From: Sphingomonas azotifigens NBRC 15497
Lineage (GTDB): Bacteria; Pseudomonadota; Alphaproteobacteria; Sphingomonadales; Sphingomonadaceae
Direction of reading: 5' to 3'
DNA: 64,000 nucleotides
Assembly (NCBI RefSeq): GCF_002091475.1
Contig: NZ_BCTR01000050.1
Location: 1 to 64,000 of the forward strand
Shown here: positions 34,967 to 46,128 of the stretch, piece after piece
Position numbering within the stretch: the first letter of the stretch is position 1
Layout of the letters: the number at the start of each line of letters is the position of its first letter
Notes under the pieces: model-generated
Told to the model about the DNA's origin: nothing
Seen by the model: only the letters and a program-made list of their open reading frames with translations
The model's database searches: none
Translations under genes and position numbers: made by a program

Positions 34967-36763
34967 ATGGTCGACACACCCACTGCCGATTCCCCGGCAG
35001 AACCGGATATCACCCACGTAAACCCCGCCGACGAAAAGACCTGGTTCGGCCATCCCCGCCAGCTGGCACGCCTGTTCTCCACCGAGATGTGGGAGCGCTT
35101 CGGCTTCTACGGCATGCGGGCGCTGCTGACGCTCTACCTTACCCAGCATTTCCTGTTCGGCGATCGCGAGGCGACGGGCCTCTATGGCGGCTATACCGCG
35201 CTGGTGTACCTCACCCCGCTGATCGGCGGCTATCTGGCGGACCAGTTCCTCGGCTCGAAGCGCGCGGTGAAGTTCGGCGCGATCCTGATGTCGATCGGTT
35301 ATTTCGTACTGTGCTTCGGCGGCCAGACCGCCACGCCCTACGCCAAGATCGACGGCCAGCGCTACGAGGTCGCGATCGAGAAGAGTGCCGCCGGCGAGGA
35401 ACAGCGCTTTGTGCTCGACCAGGGCCACAAGCAGCTGATCAAGGGCAATGACGACGGCTCGATCACGCTCAGCGAGAACGGCCGGACGGTGCGCACGATC
35501 GCCAAGGGCGGCTTCGAATCCGAGGCCGATCGCAGCGGCTTCTACGTGATGGTGATGCTGATCGCGCTGTCGATGGTCTCGGTCGGCAACGGCTTCTTCA
35601 AGCCGAACATCTCGACCATGGTGGGCGAGCTCTACCCCAATGGCGACAGCCGACGCGACGCCGGCTTCACCATCTTCTACATGGGCATCAACCTCGGCTC
35701 GATGCTCTCGCAGGCGCTGTGCCCGTGGCTCGCCGTAGCGGTCGGCTGGTGGGCGGGCTTCGGCCTCGCCGCAATCGGCATGCTGTGCTCCTGGGCGCTG
35801 ATCCAGATGGACGGCGGCAAGCTCAACGGCATCGGCGAGCCCCCGGCCCGGGCAGCGACCGGCACGCAGCAGATCCTGATCTATATCGGCGCGCTGTGCG
35901 TCATCCCGCTCTTCTACCTGCTCTACATCAACCTGATGGCCGCCGAGCCCGCGCCGGCCGGCTCGGGCCTGCTCGGCTATGTCGCGTCGCTGTCGCTGAT
36001 GGGCAAGCTGCTGTTCGGCACCTTCCTGATCGGCGTGCCGGCGATCCTCGTCTGGTCGTTCGTTGCCGGCGATCGCCGCGAATTCCAGATGATGCTCGCG
36101 GCGATGGTGCTGATCGTGTTCAACGTGGTGTTCTGGACGCTGTTCGAACAGGCCGGCTCGTCGCTCACCCTGTTCGCCGATCGCAATACCGACCTGTCGA
36201 TCTTCGGCTGGTTCACCATCACCGCCGGCCAGACGCAGAGCTTCAACGCGATCTTCATCGTGCTGCTGGCGCCGCTGATGTCGATGCTGTGGGGCGGCCT
36301 CGCCAAGCGCGGGCTGGAGCCGAGCATCCCGGTGAAGTTCGGCATCGCGCTGGTCGCGGTCGGCGGCGGCTTCCTGTTCCTGGTATGGGGGGCGCAATGG
36401 GCCGATACCAGCTTCAAGGTATCGGTGTGGTGGCTCGCCGGGCTCTACTTCATCCACAGCTTCGCCGAGCTGTGCATCTCGCCGGTCGGGCTCAGCATGA
36501 TCACCAAGCTGTCGATCGCGCGGATCGTCGGCATGATGATGGGCGTGTGGTTCCTGTCGATCTCGGTCGCGCAATATGTCGCGGGGGTGATCGCGCAGTT
36601 CGCCAGCGTCGACACGGTGGGCGGCCAGGTGACCAACCTGAAGGTCAGCCTCGACACCTATCTCAGCGTGTTCACGCTGATCTCGGAATGGGCGATCGGG
36701 CTCGGCGTGCTGTTGCTGCTGCTCAGCTGGCCGCTCAAGCGCTGGATGCACGGCGTCAAGTAA
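34967..36763 (+). CDS. POT-family peptide:proton symporter
   Basis: A 598-residue MFS transporter of the POT/PTR2 family. The signature EMWERFGFYGMRALLTLYL (ExxERFxYYG-like) opens helix 1 near residue 43. The second POT signature lies in FTIFYMGINLGSMLSQAL. A FGLAAIGMLCSW helix and about 14 hydrophobic helices follow. A charged insert of ~80 residues at positions ~125-195 (IDGQRYEVAIEKS...) sits between helices and is longer than in DtpA. It takes up di- and tripeptides with protons across the inner membrane. A hairpin terminator follows. Confidence 0.9.
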   Translation: MVDTPTADSPAEPDITHVNPADEKTWFGHPRQLARLFSTEMWERFGFYGMRALLTLYLTQHFLFGDREATGLYGGYTALVYLTPLIGGYLADQFLGSKRAVKFGAILMSIGYFVLCFGGQTATPYAKIDGQRYEVAIEKSAAGEEQRFVLDQGHKQLIKGNDDGSITLSENGRTVRTIAKGGFESEADRSGFYVMVMLIALSMVSVGNGFFKPNISTMVGELYPNGDSRRDAGFTIFYMGINLGSMLSQALCPWLAVAVGWWAGFGLAAIGMLCSWALIQMDGGKLNGIGEPPARAATGTQQILIYIGALCVIPLFYLLYINLMAAEPAPAGSGLLGYVASLSLMGKLLFGTFLIGVPAILVWSFVAGDRREFQMMLAAMVLIVFNVVFWTLFEQAGSSLTLFADRNTDLSIFGWFTITAGQTQSFNAIFIVLLAPLMSMLWGGLAKRGLEPSIPVKFGIALVAVGGGFLFLVWGAQWADTSFKVSVWWLAGLYFIHSFAELCISPVGLSMITKLSIARIVGMMMGVWFLSISVAQYVAGVIAQFASVDTVGGQVTNLKVSLDTYLSVFTLISEWAIGLGVLLLLLSWPLKRWMHGVK

Positions 36764-36784
36764 GCGCCGTCATGGAATAGGGAC

Positions 36785-36820
36785 GGGGCGCCGCAACGTT
36801 GGGGGGTATCGCGGCGCCCC
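36785..36820 (+). terminator. Hairpin after the peptide transporter
   Basis: A perfect 10-bp stem, GGGGCGCCGC / GCGGCGCCCC, with a 16-base loop lies 22 bp after the stop codon. The sequence TGTCGTCC follows. Confidence 0.65.
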
Positions 36821-36860
36821 TGTCGTCCGCCCGAGGGGGAGTGGGCGAACGAGTCTCGGT

Positions 36861-36998
36861 TCAGGCCGCGAGCGGCAGCGCGATCGGCGCATCCTGCTCG
36901 TTGGCGGCCGAGCGGACCGTGCCGTGCGCCGCGACCGGCTGGGCAGCCTCGGCGGCCAGACGACGATGGGCGAAATACAGCGCGATCAGCGAAAACAT
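36861..36998 (-). CDS. Hypothetical 45-residue peptide
   Basis: A short ORF starting MFSLIALYFAHRRLAAEAAQ, with a hydrophobic start and an Ala-rich remainder. GAGG stands six bases before ATG 36998. No family is recognised. Its spacing between the transporter and the peptidase and the ribosome site are the only support. It could be a small membrane-associated protein or chance. Confidence 0.35.
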   Translation of the reverse strand: MFSLIALYFAHRRLAAEAAQPVAAHGTVRSAANEQDAPIALPLAA

Positions 36999-37138
36999 CG
37001 GAACCTCGGGAATCAACTCTGCTGCAATGCAGCGTGGGCCGGCGCATCTGGTTTCGCGGCGATGATTCCGCAACTGCAAAGCCGCCCCCGGGCGATTGCA
37101 TGTCACGCAAGTGACATGATTTCTCCTCCCAGAATGCA

Positions 37139-37168
37139 AAACGGCCCGGCGTCGCCACCGGGCCGTTT
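37139..37168 (-). terminator. Terminator of the M13 peptidase gene
   Basis: A perfect 11-bp stem, AAACGGCCCGG / CCGGGCCGTTT, with an 8-base loop. On the minus strand it is followed by TTTTGC, a usable T tract. It lies 21 bp beyond the stop codon. Confidence 0.75.
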
Positions 37169-37188
37169 CCGTACAAATACGAATGGCG

Positions 37189-39219
37189 TTACCAGATGTG
37201 CACGCGCTGGTCCGGCGGCAGGTACAGCTTGTCGCCGGGCTTGACGTCGAACGCCTTGTACCAGGCGTCGACATTGCGGACGATGCCGTTGACGCGCGCG
37301 GTCGCCGGCGAGTGTGGATCGGTGAGCAGCTGCTGGCGCTGCGCATCCTCGCGCACCTTCACCCGCCATGCCTGGGCATAGGCGAGGAAGAAACGCTGGT
37401 CGCCGGTCAGCCCGCCGACCGTCTTCGCCTTGCCGTGCTTGGCCTGGTACTTCTGATAGGCACCATAGGCTGCCTCGACCCCGCCGAGATCGCCGATATT
37501 CTCGCCCAGCGTGAGCTTGCCGTTGATCTTGGTGCCCGGCACCGGCTCGTACGCGTCATACTGGCCGGCGAGGGCTGCGGTACGCGCCGCGAAATCCGCC
37601 TTCGCCTTGGGCGTCCACCAATTCTCGAACTTGCCGGTCGGCCCGAACTGGCTGCCCTGGTCGTCGAAGCCATGGCCCATCTCGTGGCCGATCACCGCGC
37701 CGATCGCGCCGTAATTGACCGCCGGATCGGCGTTGGGATCGAAGAAGGGCGGCTGCAGGATCGCCGCCGGGAAGGTGATCTGGTTCGACAGCGGGTTGTA
37801 ATAGGCGTTCACCGTCTGCGGCGTCATCGCCCAGAGGCTGCGATCGACCGGCTTGGGGAAGCGCGACAGCTCCAGCTGGTGCTGGAACTCGCCCGAGCGC
37901 ATCGCATTGCCGAGCAGATCGCCCCGCTCCACCCGGAACGCCGAATAGTCGATGTATTTCTCCGGATGGCCGATGCGCGGCTCGAACGCGGCGAGCTTGA
38001 CGAGCGCCGCCTTGCGCGTCGCGTCGTCCATCCAGGTCGAGGCCGTGATCCGTTCGCGATAGGAATCGCGCAGATTCTCGATCAGCTCGGCCATCTGCTT
38101 TTCGGCTTCGGGCGGGTAATATTTGGCGACATAGGCCTTGCCCACCGCCTCGCCGAGCGCGCCGTTGACCAGCTGAACGCCGCGCTTCCAGCGCTCGCGC
38201 TGGACCTGCACGCCGGCAAGCGTCTTCGAGTAGAAGTCGAACCGCGCCTGGTCGAACGCCTTGGGCAGGAAGGTCGCGTGATCGCTGACGAAGCGATAGG
38301 CGAGATAGTCCTTCCAGGTGGCGAGCGGCGTCGCCGCGAAGATCTTGCCCAGCGCGATCAGCGCCGTGTTCTGCGTCATCAGGATCTGCGGCGAGCTGTC
38401 GAGACCGGCGGTCTTCAGCAGCAGCGCCCAGTCGAACTCGGGCGCCTTGGCGGTCAGCCCCGCGATCGACTGCGGATCGTTGAGCGCGGCGATGTTGCGG
38501 CTCTGCTCGGGCGACCACTGGACCTTGGCCATCGCGGTCTCGAGCGCGACGATCGCATCGGCCTTGGCGGCGGCGTCGGGGATGCCGGCCAGTTCCTGGA
38601 CCTTCTGCACATAGGCGCGATAGGCGGTGCGCGCCGCGTCGAACTTCGGCCCCTGGTTCAGGAAATAATCGCGCGGCATGCCGAGCCCGCCCTGCCCGAC
38701 CGCGGCGGTATAGCGAGTCGGATCGACGAGGCTGGGGCTCATTCCCACCCCTACCGGGCTGGCATAGCCGACGCTGGCGAACAGCACCTGCAGCTGGGTC
38801 TTGTCCTGCACGCCGGCGATGCGGGCAAGATAGGGCTTCAGCGGCGTGGTGCCGCGCGCCTCGATCCCCGCCTCGTCCATCCAGCTGGCGTAGAAATCGC
38901 CGATCTGCTTGCCGCTGGCGCCGTACGCCGCCGGGTTCTTCGCCATGTCGTCGAGCAGCGCGCGGACATTCGCCTCCGCCGCCAGCACGAGATCGACCGA
39001 GACGCCGGCCGAACCCCGGTCCGCGGGAATCTGGGTGCGGGCATCCCAGCCACCATTGGCGAACGCCCAGAAGTCGTCGCCCGGCTTCACCCCGGCCTTC
39101 TGCGCGGTCAGATCGACGCCGAAGCTGCCATAGCTGGGCTTGCCGCTCTGGGCCAGCGCGGGCGCCGAGACGAGCAGCGCCGCGACGCTGCCAAGCAACA
39201 AGGAACGACGCACTTTCAT
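37189..39219 (-). CDS. M13 family (neprilysin-like) metallopeptidase
   Basis: A 676-residue secreted zinc peptidase. MKVRRSLLLGSVAALLVSA is a signal peptide cut near ALAQ. The M13 N-terminal domain starts GDDFWAFANGGWDART. The catalytic core has NAYYNPLSNQITFPAAILQP, the zinc motif VIGHEMGHGFDD (HExxH) and ENIGDLGGVEAAY with the third ligand Glu. The protein ends RVHIW, like family members ending in RVW. It would digest peptides in the periplasm. ATG 39219 is preferred over an upstream GTG. A strong terminator follows. Confidence 0.92.
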   Translation of the reverse strand: MKVRRSLLLGSVAALLVSAPALAQSGKPSYGSFGVDLTAQKAGVKPGDDFWAFANGGWDARTQIPADRGSAGVSVDLVLAAEANVRALLDDMAKNPAAYGASGKQIGDFYASWMDEAGIEARGTTPLKPYLARIAGVQDKTQLQVLFASVGYASPVGVGMSPSLVDPTRYTAAVGQGGLGMPRDYFLNQGPKFDAARTAYRAYVQKVQELAGIPDAAAKADAIVALETAMAKVQWSPEQSRNIAALNDPQSIAGLTAKAPEFDWALLLKTAGLDSSPQILMTQNTALIALGKIFAATPLATWKDYLAYRFVSDHATFLPKAFDQARFDFYSKTLAGVQVQRERWKRGVQLVNGALGEAVGKAYVAKYYPPEAEKQMAELIENLRDSYRERITASTWMDDATRKAALVKLAAFEPRIGHPEKYIDYSAFRVERGDLLGNAMRSGEFQHQLELSRFPKPVDRSLWAMTPQTVNAYYNPLSNQITFPAAILQPPFFDPNADPAVNYGAIGAVIGHEMGHGFDDQGSQFGPTGKFENWWTPKAKADFAARTAALAGQYDAYEPVPGTKINGKLTLGENIGDLGGVEAAYGAYQKYQAKHGKAKTVGGLTGDQRFFLAYAQAWRVKVREDAQRQQLLTDPHSPATARVNGIVRNVDAWYKAFDVKPGDKLYLPPDQRVHIW

Positions 39220-39347
39220 GATGTTAGGAACCCCCACCTGGATGTGTGTTAGGGGAATGTAACGGCCACGGAAATGCGCTGCAATGGAATTTTGTTACAA
39301 GGGAGACTGCCCGTAGGGGCACCCTCCACACTGGGCGGAGGGCGCCG

Positions 39348-41285
<1,938 letters not shown>

Positions 41286-41420
41286 CGAGACCCCTCCTGG
41301 TCGCCCGGCATCTAGGAGCGCAAGGGGTGGCTAGGCAAGGCACCCCGCGGCGCAAGATCGTTTCGGAGGCACATGTTTTTTTGGTGGATCGCAGCAAGCG
41401 TATCAGCCATATAAGACGCT

Positions 41421-42902
41421 ATGGCACGACCCGCGTTTGCTCTGTTGCTCTGTGCGGCACTGCCGCTCGCAGCCTGCTCCACCGGTTCCGCCCACCCGCA
41501 ACACGCGGCCGCGCCAGTCGAGCTGCCCGATCGCTTCTCGGTCGACCCGCAGGTTCAGGCACGCGAGGATATGTCTCGCTGGTGGGACAGGTTCGACGAT
41601 CCGATGCTCGGCCAGCTGATCGGCCAGGCGCAGACTGCCAATCTCGACATCGCCCAGGCGGTGATCCGGCTGCGCCAGGCGCGCGAGTCGCTGCTCCAGT
41701 CGCGGGCGGCGCTGCTGCCTTCGGTGAGCGGCTCGGCCGGCTATTCGCGCAACGAGCCGCTGCGCGGCGGCACCACCACCACGCAGCTGCCCGACGGCAC
41801 CATCGCGTCCTTCTCGCAGGGCGGCAGCAGCAACTTCTCGCTGGGTCTCGACGCCAGCTACCAGGTCGATCTGTTCGGCGGGGTGCGCAGCGGCGTGCGC
41901 GGCGCCCGCGCCAACTACGAGGCCGCCGGCTTCAACCGCGCTGCGGTGCTGCTCTCGGTCGAATCCGAAACCGCGCGCAACTATGTGCTGGCGCGGCTCG
42001 CCCAGGCGCAGCTCGCCAATGCGCGCGAGAGCCTGGCCATTCAGGACGAGAATCTCAGCATCGCCCAGTGGCGGGTGCAGGCGGGTCTGGTCTCCTCGCT
42101 CGATGCCGAGCAGGCCCGCGCCCAGCGCGCCCAGACCGCCGCCACCATCCCGCAGCTGGAAAGCAGCTATGCCGCCAATGTCGCGCGGCTCGGGGTGCTG
42201 ACCGGGCAGACGCCGGGGGCGTTGCGCGGCGCGCTGGAGGCAGTGAAGCCGATCCCCCGCGGCCCGGCGAGCGTCGCCGCCGGCATCCCCGCCGACGCGC
42301 TGCGCCAGCGGCCGGACGTGCGCGCGGCCGAGCGCAACCTTGCCGTCGCCACCGCGCAGATCGGCGTGTCGCGTGCCCAGCTTTATCCCAGCCTCAGCCT
42401 CGGCGGCAGCATCAGCTCGGGCAGCAGTTCGCTCCGTTCGCTGCTCGACATCATCACCGGCCGCGCCTTCGCCAATGTCGCGCAGACGATCTTTGATTCA
42501 GGGCGGCTGCGCAGCCAGCTGCGCTCGGCGCGCGAAGGAGCGGACGGCGCCTTCTATGCCTATAAGGCCAGCGTGCTGCAGGCGATGGAGGAGATCGAGA
42601 ACGCGATCGTCGCGCTTCAGGCCGCCCGCGCCCGCGAGGCCGAGTTCCGCACCGCGCTGGAGGCCGCCAACAACCAGGCGCTGCTCGCCCGCTTCCGCTA
42701 CCGCTCGGGCCTCACCGATTTCACCACGCTCAACCAGTCCGAAAGCGCGCTGCTTTCGGCCAAGAACGGCCTCGCCCAAGCCGAATCCGAACAGGCGACC
42801 GCGCTGATCCAGCTCTATGTCGCCTTGGGCGGCGGCTGGGACGAAGCCGCGCCGATCCCGCCCCTCCCTCCAAGAACAGGCAGCGCCACCGATGGCCAGT
42901 GA
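41421..42902 (+). CDS. Outer-membrane efflux lipoprotein (OprM/NodT type)
   Basis: A 493-residue TolC-like outer membrane factor. The leader ends in a lipobox, LPLAACSTG, so Cys-19 is the lipidation site. Two outer-membrane-factor repeats follow, with RWWDRFDDPMLGQL-type start, RQARESLLQSRAALLPSVSG, and SYQVDLFGGVRSGVRGARANY. The second half has RPDVRAAERNLAVATAQIGVSRAQLYPSL. It provides the exit duct for the MacAB-like pump encoded just downstream (11-bp overlap with the adaptor gene). No clear Shine-Dalgarno precedes ATG 41421. Confidence 0.92.
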   Translation: MARPAFALLLCAALPLAACSTGSAHPQHAAAPVELPDRFSVDPQVQAREDMSRWWDRFDDPMLGQLIGQAQTANLDIAQAVIRLRQARESLLQSRAALLPSVSGSAGYSRNEPLRGGTTTTQLPDGTIASFSQGGSSNFSLGLDASYQVDLFGGVRSGVRGARANYEAAGFNRAAVLLSVESETARNYVLARLAQAQLANARESLAIQDENLSIAQWRVQAGLVSSLDAEQARAQRAQTAATIPQLESSYAANVARLGVLTGQTPGALRGALEAVKPIPRGPASVAAGIPADALRQRPDVRAAERNLAVATAQIGVSRAQLYPSLSLGGSISSGSSSLRSLLDIITGRAFANVAQTIFDSGRLRSQLRSAREGADGAFYAYKASVLQAMEEIENAIVALQAARAREAEFRTALEAANNQALLARFRYRSGLTDFTTLNQSESALLSAKNGLAQAESEQATALIQLYVALGGGWDEAAPIPPLPPRTGSATDGQ

Positions 42903-44220
42903 ACCGCAGGACCTCAACGCCTTTCTGGGCACCAAGCGGCGGCCTTGGTGGCGGCGCAACCTGCGCTGGATCGCCGTCGCGCTGGTCGTGGTGGTGCTGG
43001 GGCTGCTGGTGTCGCGCTGCTTCGCCCCCAAGCCGCCGCCCAACTACATCACCGTGCCCGCCGAGAAGGGCGCGCTCGCGGTGACCGTCTCCGCCACCGG
43101 CCGGCTCGCGCCAATCCGCCAGGTGACGGTCGGCTCGGAGATCTCGGGCCTGGTCCTCAAGGTGCTGGTCGACGTCAACGACCGCGTGACCGAAGGCCAG
43201 CCGATCGCGATCATCGATCCGTCGCGGCTCGACGACACCATCACCCAGAGCCGCGCGACGCTTGCCGCCAACCAGGCCGCAGTGGCACAGGCAAAGGCCA
43301 CGGTGGACGAGTCGACCGCGCAGCTGCGCCGCATGGAAGAGGTGAGCCGCCTGTCCGGCGGCAAGGTGCCCGCCAAGACCGAGCTCGATACCGCCCGCGC
43401 CGCCGTTGCCCGCGCGGTCGCCAATCTGCGCTCCGCAGAAGCTAATGTCGTCTCCGCCCAGGCGTCGCTCTCGTCGAACCAGACCCAGCGGTTCAAGTCG
43501 ATCATCCGCTCGCCGGTGAACGGCGTGGTGCTCGCCCGGCAGGTCGATGCCGGCCAGACCGTCGCCGCGCAGTTCAGCACGCCGAACATGTTCGTGATCG
43601 CGCAGGACCTGACCCACATGAAGCTGGAGGTCGCGATCGACGAAGCCGATGTCGGCTCGGTCAAGGTCGGCCTGCCGGCGAGCTTCACGGTCGACGCCTT
43701 CCCGGGCCGCACCTTCCCGGCGCAGATCACCCGCGTCGACCTCGGCTCGAACCTGACGGCCTCGAGCGCGACGAGCGGCAGCACCGCCGCGAGCACCACC
43801 ACTACCGCCAATCAGGTCGTCTCCTATGCCGCGGTGCTGTCGGTCGCCAATCCGGACCTGACGCTGCGCCCCGGCATGACCGCAACCGCGACCATCGGCG
43901 TCGAGAAGCTGGAGAACGCGCTGCTGATCCCCAACGGCGCGCTGCGCTTCACCCCCGAGCAGGCCGACGCCAAGGCGGGCGTCCAGGTCCAGTTCGGTCC
44001 CCGCCAGGACCAGCAGCAAAAGGCAATCGGTCGCGGCAGCAAGCAGACCATCTATGTCGTCGGCAAGGACGGCAAGCCCGAGAAGGTGGAAGTCGTCACC
44101 GGCCCCAGCGACGGCAGCCGCACGGCGGTGACCAGCGCCAAGCTGACGCCCGGCATGAAGGTGATCGTCGGCGTGAAGGCCGATGGCCCGGCCAAGCCCG
44201 CCATGGACGACCAGGACTGA
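42892..44220 (+). CDS. MacA-like periplasmic adaptor
   Basis: A 442-residue membrane fusion protein. A short cytosolic Arg-rich start and one helix (WIAVALVVVVLGLLVSR) anchor it. The lipoyl/barrel-sandwich halves flank a hairpin, with ATGRLAPIRQVTVGSEISG and IRSPVNGVVLARQVDAGQTV. A coiled-coil of QSRATLAANQAAVAQAKATVDES lies between them. It links inner-membrane ABC permease to the outer-membrane factor. A Ser/Thr-rich stretch (SATSGSTAASTTTT) near residue 290 is an insert in the beta-barrel domain. It overlaps the preceding gene by 11 bp and the ATPase gene by one base (TGATG). Confidence 0.9.
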   Translation: MASEPQDLNAFLGTKRRPWWRRNLRWIAVALVVVVLGLLVSRCFAPKPPPNYITVPAEKGALAVTVSATGRLAPIRQVTVGSEISGLVLKVLVDVNDRVTEGQPIAIIDPSRLDDTITQSRATLAANQAAVAQAKATVDESTAQLRRMEEVSRLSGGKVPAKTELDTARAAVARAVANLRSAEANVVSAQASLSSNQTQRFKSIIRSPVNGVVLARQVDAGQTVAAQFSTPNMFVIAQDLTHMKLEVAIDEADVGSVKVGLPASFTVDAFPGRTFPAQITRVDLGSNLTASSATSGSTAASTTTTANQVVSYAAVLSVANPDLTLRPGMTATATIGVEKLENALLIPNGALRFTPEQADAKAGVQVQFGPRQDQQQKAIGRGSKQTIYVVGKDGKPEKVEVVTGPSDGSRTAVTSAKLTPGMKVIVGVKADGPAKPAMDDQD

Positions 44221-44924
44221 TGACCGAGCCGCTGATCCAGCTCCAGGGCATCACCAAGACGTTCGGCGAGGGGCCGACCGCGTTCCAGGCGCTGAAGGGC
44301 GTCGATCTCGCGATCGATGCCGGCGCGTTCCTGGCGGTGATGGGGGCATCGGGCTCGGGCAAGTCGACGACGATGAACATCCTCGGCTGCCTCGATGTGC
44401 CGAGCGGCGGCAGCTATCGGTTCCGCGGCGTGCATGTCGAGCAACTGGACCGCGACCAGCGCGCCTATCTGCGCCGCCGCTATCTCGGCTTCGTGTTCCA
44501 GGGCTTCAACCTGCTCGCCCGCACCACCGCGCTGGAGAATGTCGAGCTGCCGCTGCTCTACCGCGGCGAGCACCGCAAGGCGCGGCGCGAGGCGGCGATG
44601 GCGGCACTGGAACAGGTGGGGCTCGATCGCTGGGCCGATCATACCCCCGCGGAGCTTTCCGGCGGCCAGCAGCAGCGCGTCGCCATCGCCCGCGCGATCG
44701 TGACCCAGCCCGACGTGCTGCTCGCCGACGAACCGACCGGCAATCTCGACAGCGAGCGCTCGGTGGAGATCATGAAGCTGCTCCAGCGGCTCAATGCCGA
44801 GCTTGGCATCACCGTGCTGATGGTGACCCATGAGCCCGACATGGCGGCCTTCGCCAAGACTATCGTGCATTTCAAGGACGGGCTGGTGGAACGGACCGAA
44901 ATCCCCGCCGGCATGGGGGCCTGA
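44220..44924 (+). CDS. ABC transporter ATPase, MacB/LolD type
   Basis: A 234-residue ATPase with Walker A GASGSGKSTTMNIL, the Q-loop FVFQGFNLLARTTALENVELPL, the signature LSGGQQQRVAIARAI, Walker B DVLLADEPTGNLD and the switch His in VLMVTHEPDM. Families of this type power MacB, LolCDE and FtsE systems. Unlike E. coli MacB, the ATPase and permease are separate proteins here. The start overlaps the adaptor stop by one base, so the pair is translationally coupled. Confidence 0.93.
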   Translation: MTEPLIQLQGITKTFGEGPTAFQALKGVDLAIDAGAFLAVMGASGSGKSTTMNILGCLDVPSGGSYRFRGVHVEQLDRDQRAYLRRRYLGFVFQGFNLLARTTALENVELPLLYRGEHRKARREAAMAALEQVGLDRWADHTPAELSGGQQQRVAIARAIVTQPDVLLADEPTGNLDSERSVEIMKLLQRLNAELGITVLMVTHEPDMAAFAKTIVHFKDGLVERTEIPAGMGA

Positions 44925-44928
44925 AGCC

Positions 44929-46128
44929 ATGCTGTTCACCACCCTCCTCCTGTCGCTGCGCGAAATCCGCCGACACCTGCTGCGCTCGTTCCTGACGACG
45001 CTCGGCATCATCATCGGCGTGGCCGCGGTGATCACCATGGTGACACTCGGCAACGGCGTCTCGGCCTCGGTCCAGGCCTCGATCAGTTCGCTCGGCAACA
45101 ATACACTCACCGTCTTTCCCAGCGGCGGCCGGCGCGGCGGCGGCAATGCCCCGCCGCAGTTCGAGAATGGCGACATCCAGGCGATCCGCCAGCAGGTGAG
45201 CGGCGTCAGCGCGGTCGCCCCGCAAGCCTCCGCCTCGGCGCTCGCGGTGCGCAACGCGCAGAACTGGAACGCGTCCGTTACCGGTACGAGCAACGATTAT
45301 TTCGACGCGCAGAATCTCGAATTCGCGGGCGGGCGGCGCTTTACCGATGCGGAGCAGAGTGCCGGCAAATCGGTCTGCGTGATCGGCGACACGATCCGCG
45401 CCAACCTGTTCGCCAACGAGGATCCGGTCGGCGAGCGCTTCCGCCTCGGCACGGTCAGCTGCGAAGTGGTCGGCGTGCTCAAGAAGCGCGACAATGCCGG
45501 GTTCAGCGATCCCAATTCCACCGTCGTGCTACCGCTCAAGACGGTGCAGCGGCGCTTCGTCGGCAACCAGAATGTGCTGGCGATCCAGGTGGCGGTGGCC
45601 AAGGGCTATGACACCGCGACGGTCAAGCAGTCGCTCACCGGCCTGCTGCGCGAGCGCCGCCATATTGCCCCCGGCCAGCCCGACAATTTCGACATCTTCG
45701 ACAGCGCCGAATTCGCCTCGACGGTCCAGAATCAGATGGCGCAGATGACGACCTTCGTCGCCGCGATCGCCGCGGTAAGCCTGCTCGTCGGCGGCATCGG
45801 CATCATGAACATCATGCTGGTGTCGGTGACCGAACGCACGCGCGAGATCGGCATACGCCTGGCGATCGGCGCACTCGGCAAGGAAGTGCTGCTGCAGTTC
45901 CTCGTTGAGGCGATCGCGCTCTCCTGTCTCGGCGGGCTCGTCGGCGTGGTGCTGGCCTTCTTCGCTTCCTGGGGCTTCGCAAGCTACGCCAAGCTGCCCT
46001 TCACCTTCGACCTGTCGATCAACTTGATCAGCTTCGGCATCTCGGCGCTGATCGGGATCGTGTTCGGCTTCTTCCCGGCACGGCGCGCCGCCGCGCTCAA
46101 TCCGATCGACGCCTTGCGGCACGAATAG
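44929..46128 (+). CDS. MacB-type ABC permease
   Basis: A 399-residue FtsX-fold permease. The first helix segment is RSFLTTLGIIIGVAAVITMVT, a ~230-residue periplasmic MacB core domain follows (NTLTVFPSGGRRGGG...), and three C-terminal helices hold GGIGIMNIMLVSVTERTREIG. With the ATPase, adaptor and outer-membrane factor it completes a tripartite efflux pump for macrolides, peptides or lipopeptides. Its 3' end overlaps the converging MocA-like gene by 32 bp. Confidence 0.92.
   Translation: MLFTTLLLSLREIRRHLLRSFLTTLGIIIGVAAVITMVTLGNGVSASVQASISSLGNNTLTVFPSGGRRGGGNAPPQFENGDIQAIRQQVSGVSAVAPQASASALAVRNAQNWNASVTGTSNDYFDAQNLEFAGGRRFTDAEQSAGKSVCVIGDTIRANLFANEDPVGERFRLGTVSCEVVGVLKKRDNAGFSDPNSTVVLPLKTVQRRFVGNQNVLAIQVAVAKGYDTATVKQSLTGLLRERRHIAPGQPDNFDIFDSAEFASTVQNQMAQMTTFVAAIAAVSLLVGGIGIMNIMLVSVTERTREIGIRLAIGALGKEVLLQFLVEAIALSCLGGLVGVVLAFFASWGFASYAKLPFTFDLSINLISFGISALIGIVFGFFPARRAAALNPIDALRHE

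Noticed and set aside
34883-36751. 622-residue minus-strand ORF opposite the peptide transporter
   Set aside because: Very His/Asp/Arg-rich antisense frame with no membrane segments or motifs.
41405-41421. Leaderless start for the outer-membrane efflux gene
   Set aside because: A TATAAG lies seven bases before the ATG, but no acceptable -35 box is spaced to it, so the evidence is too thin.
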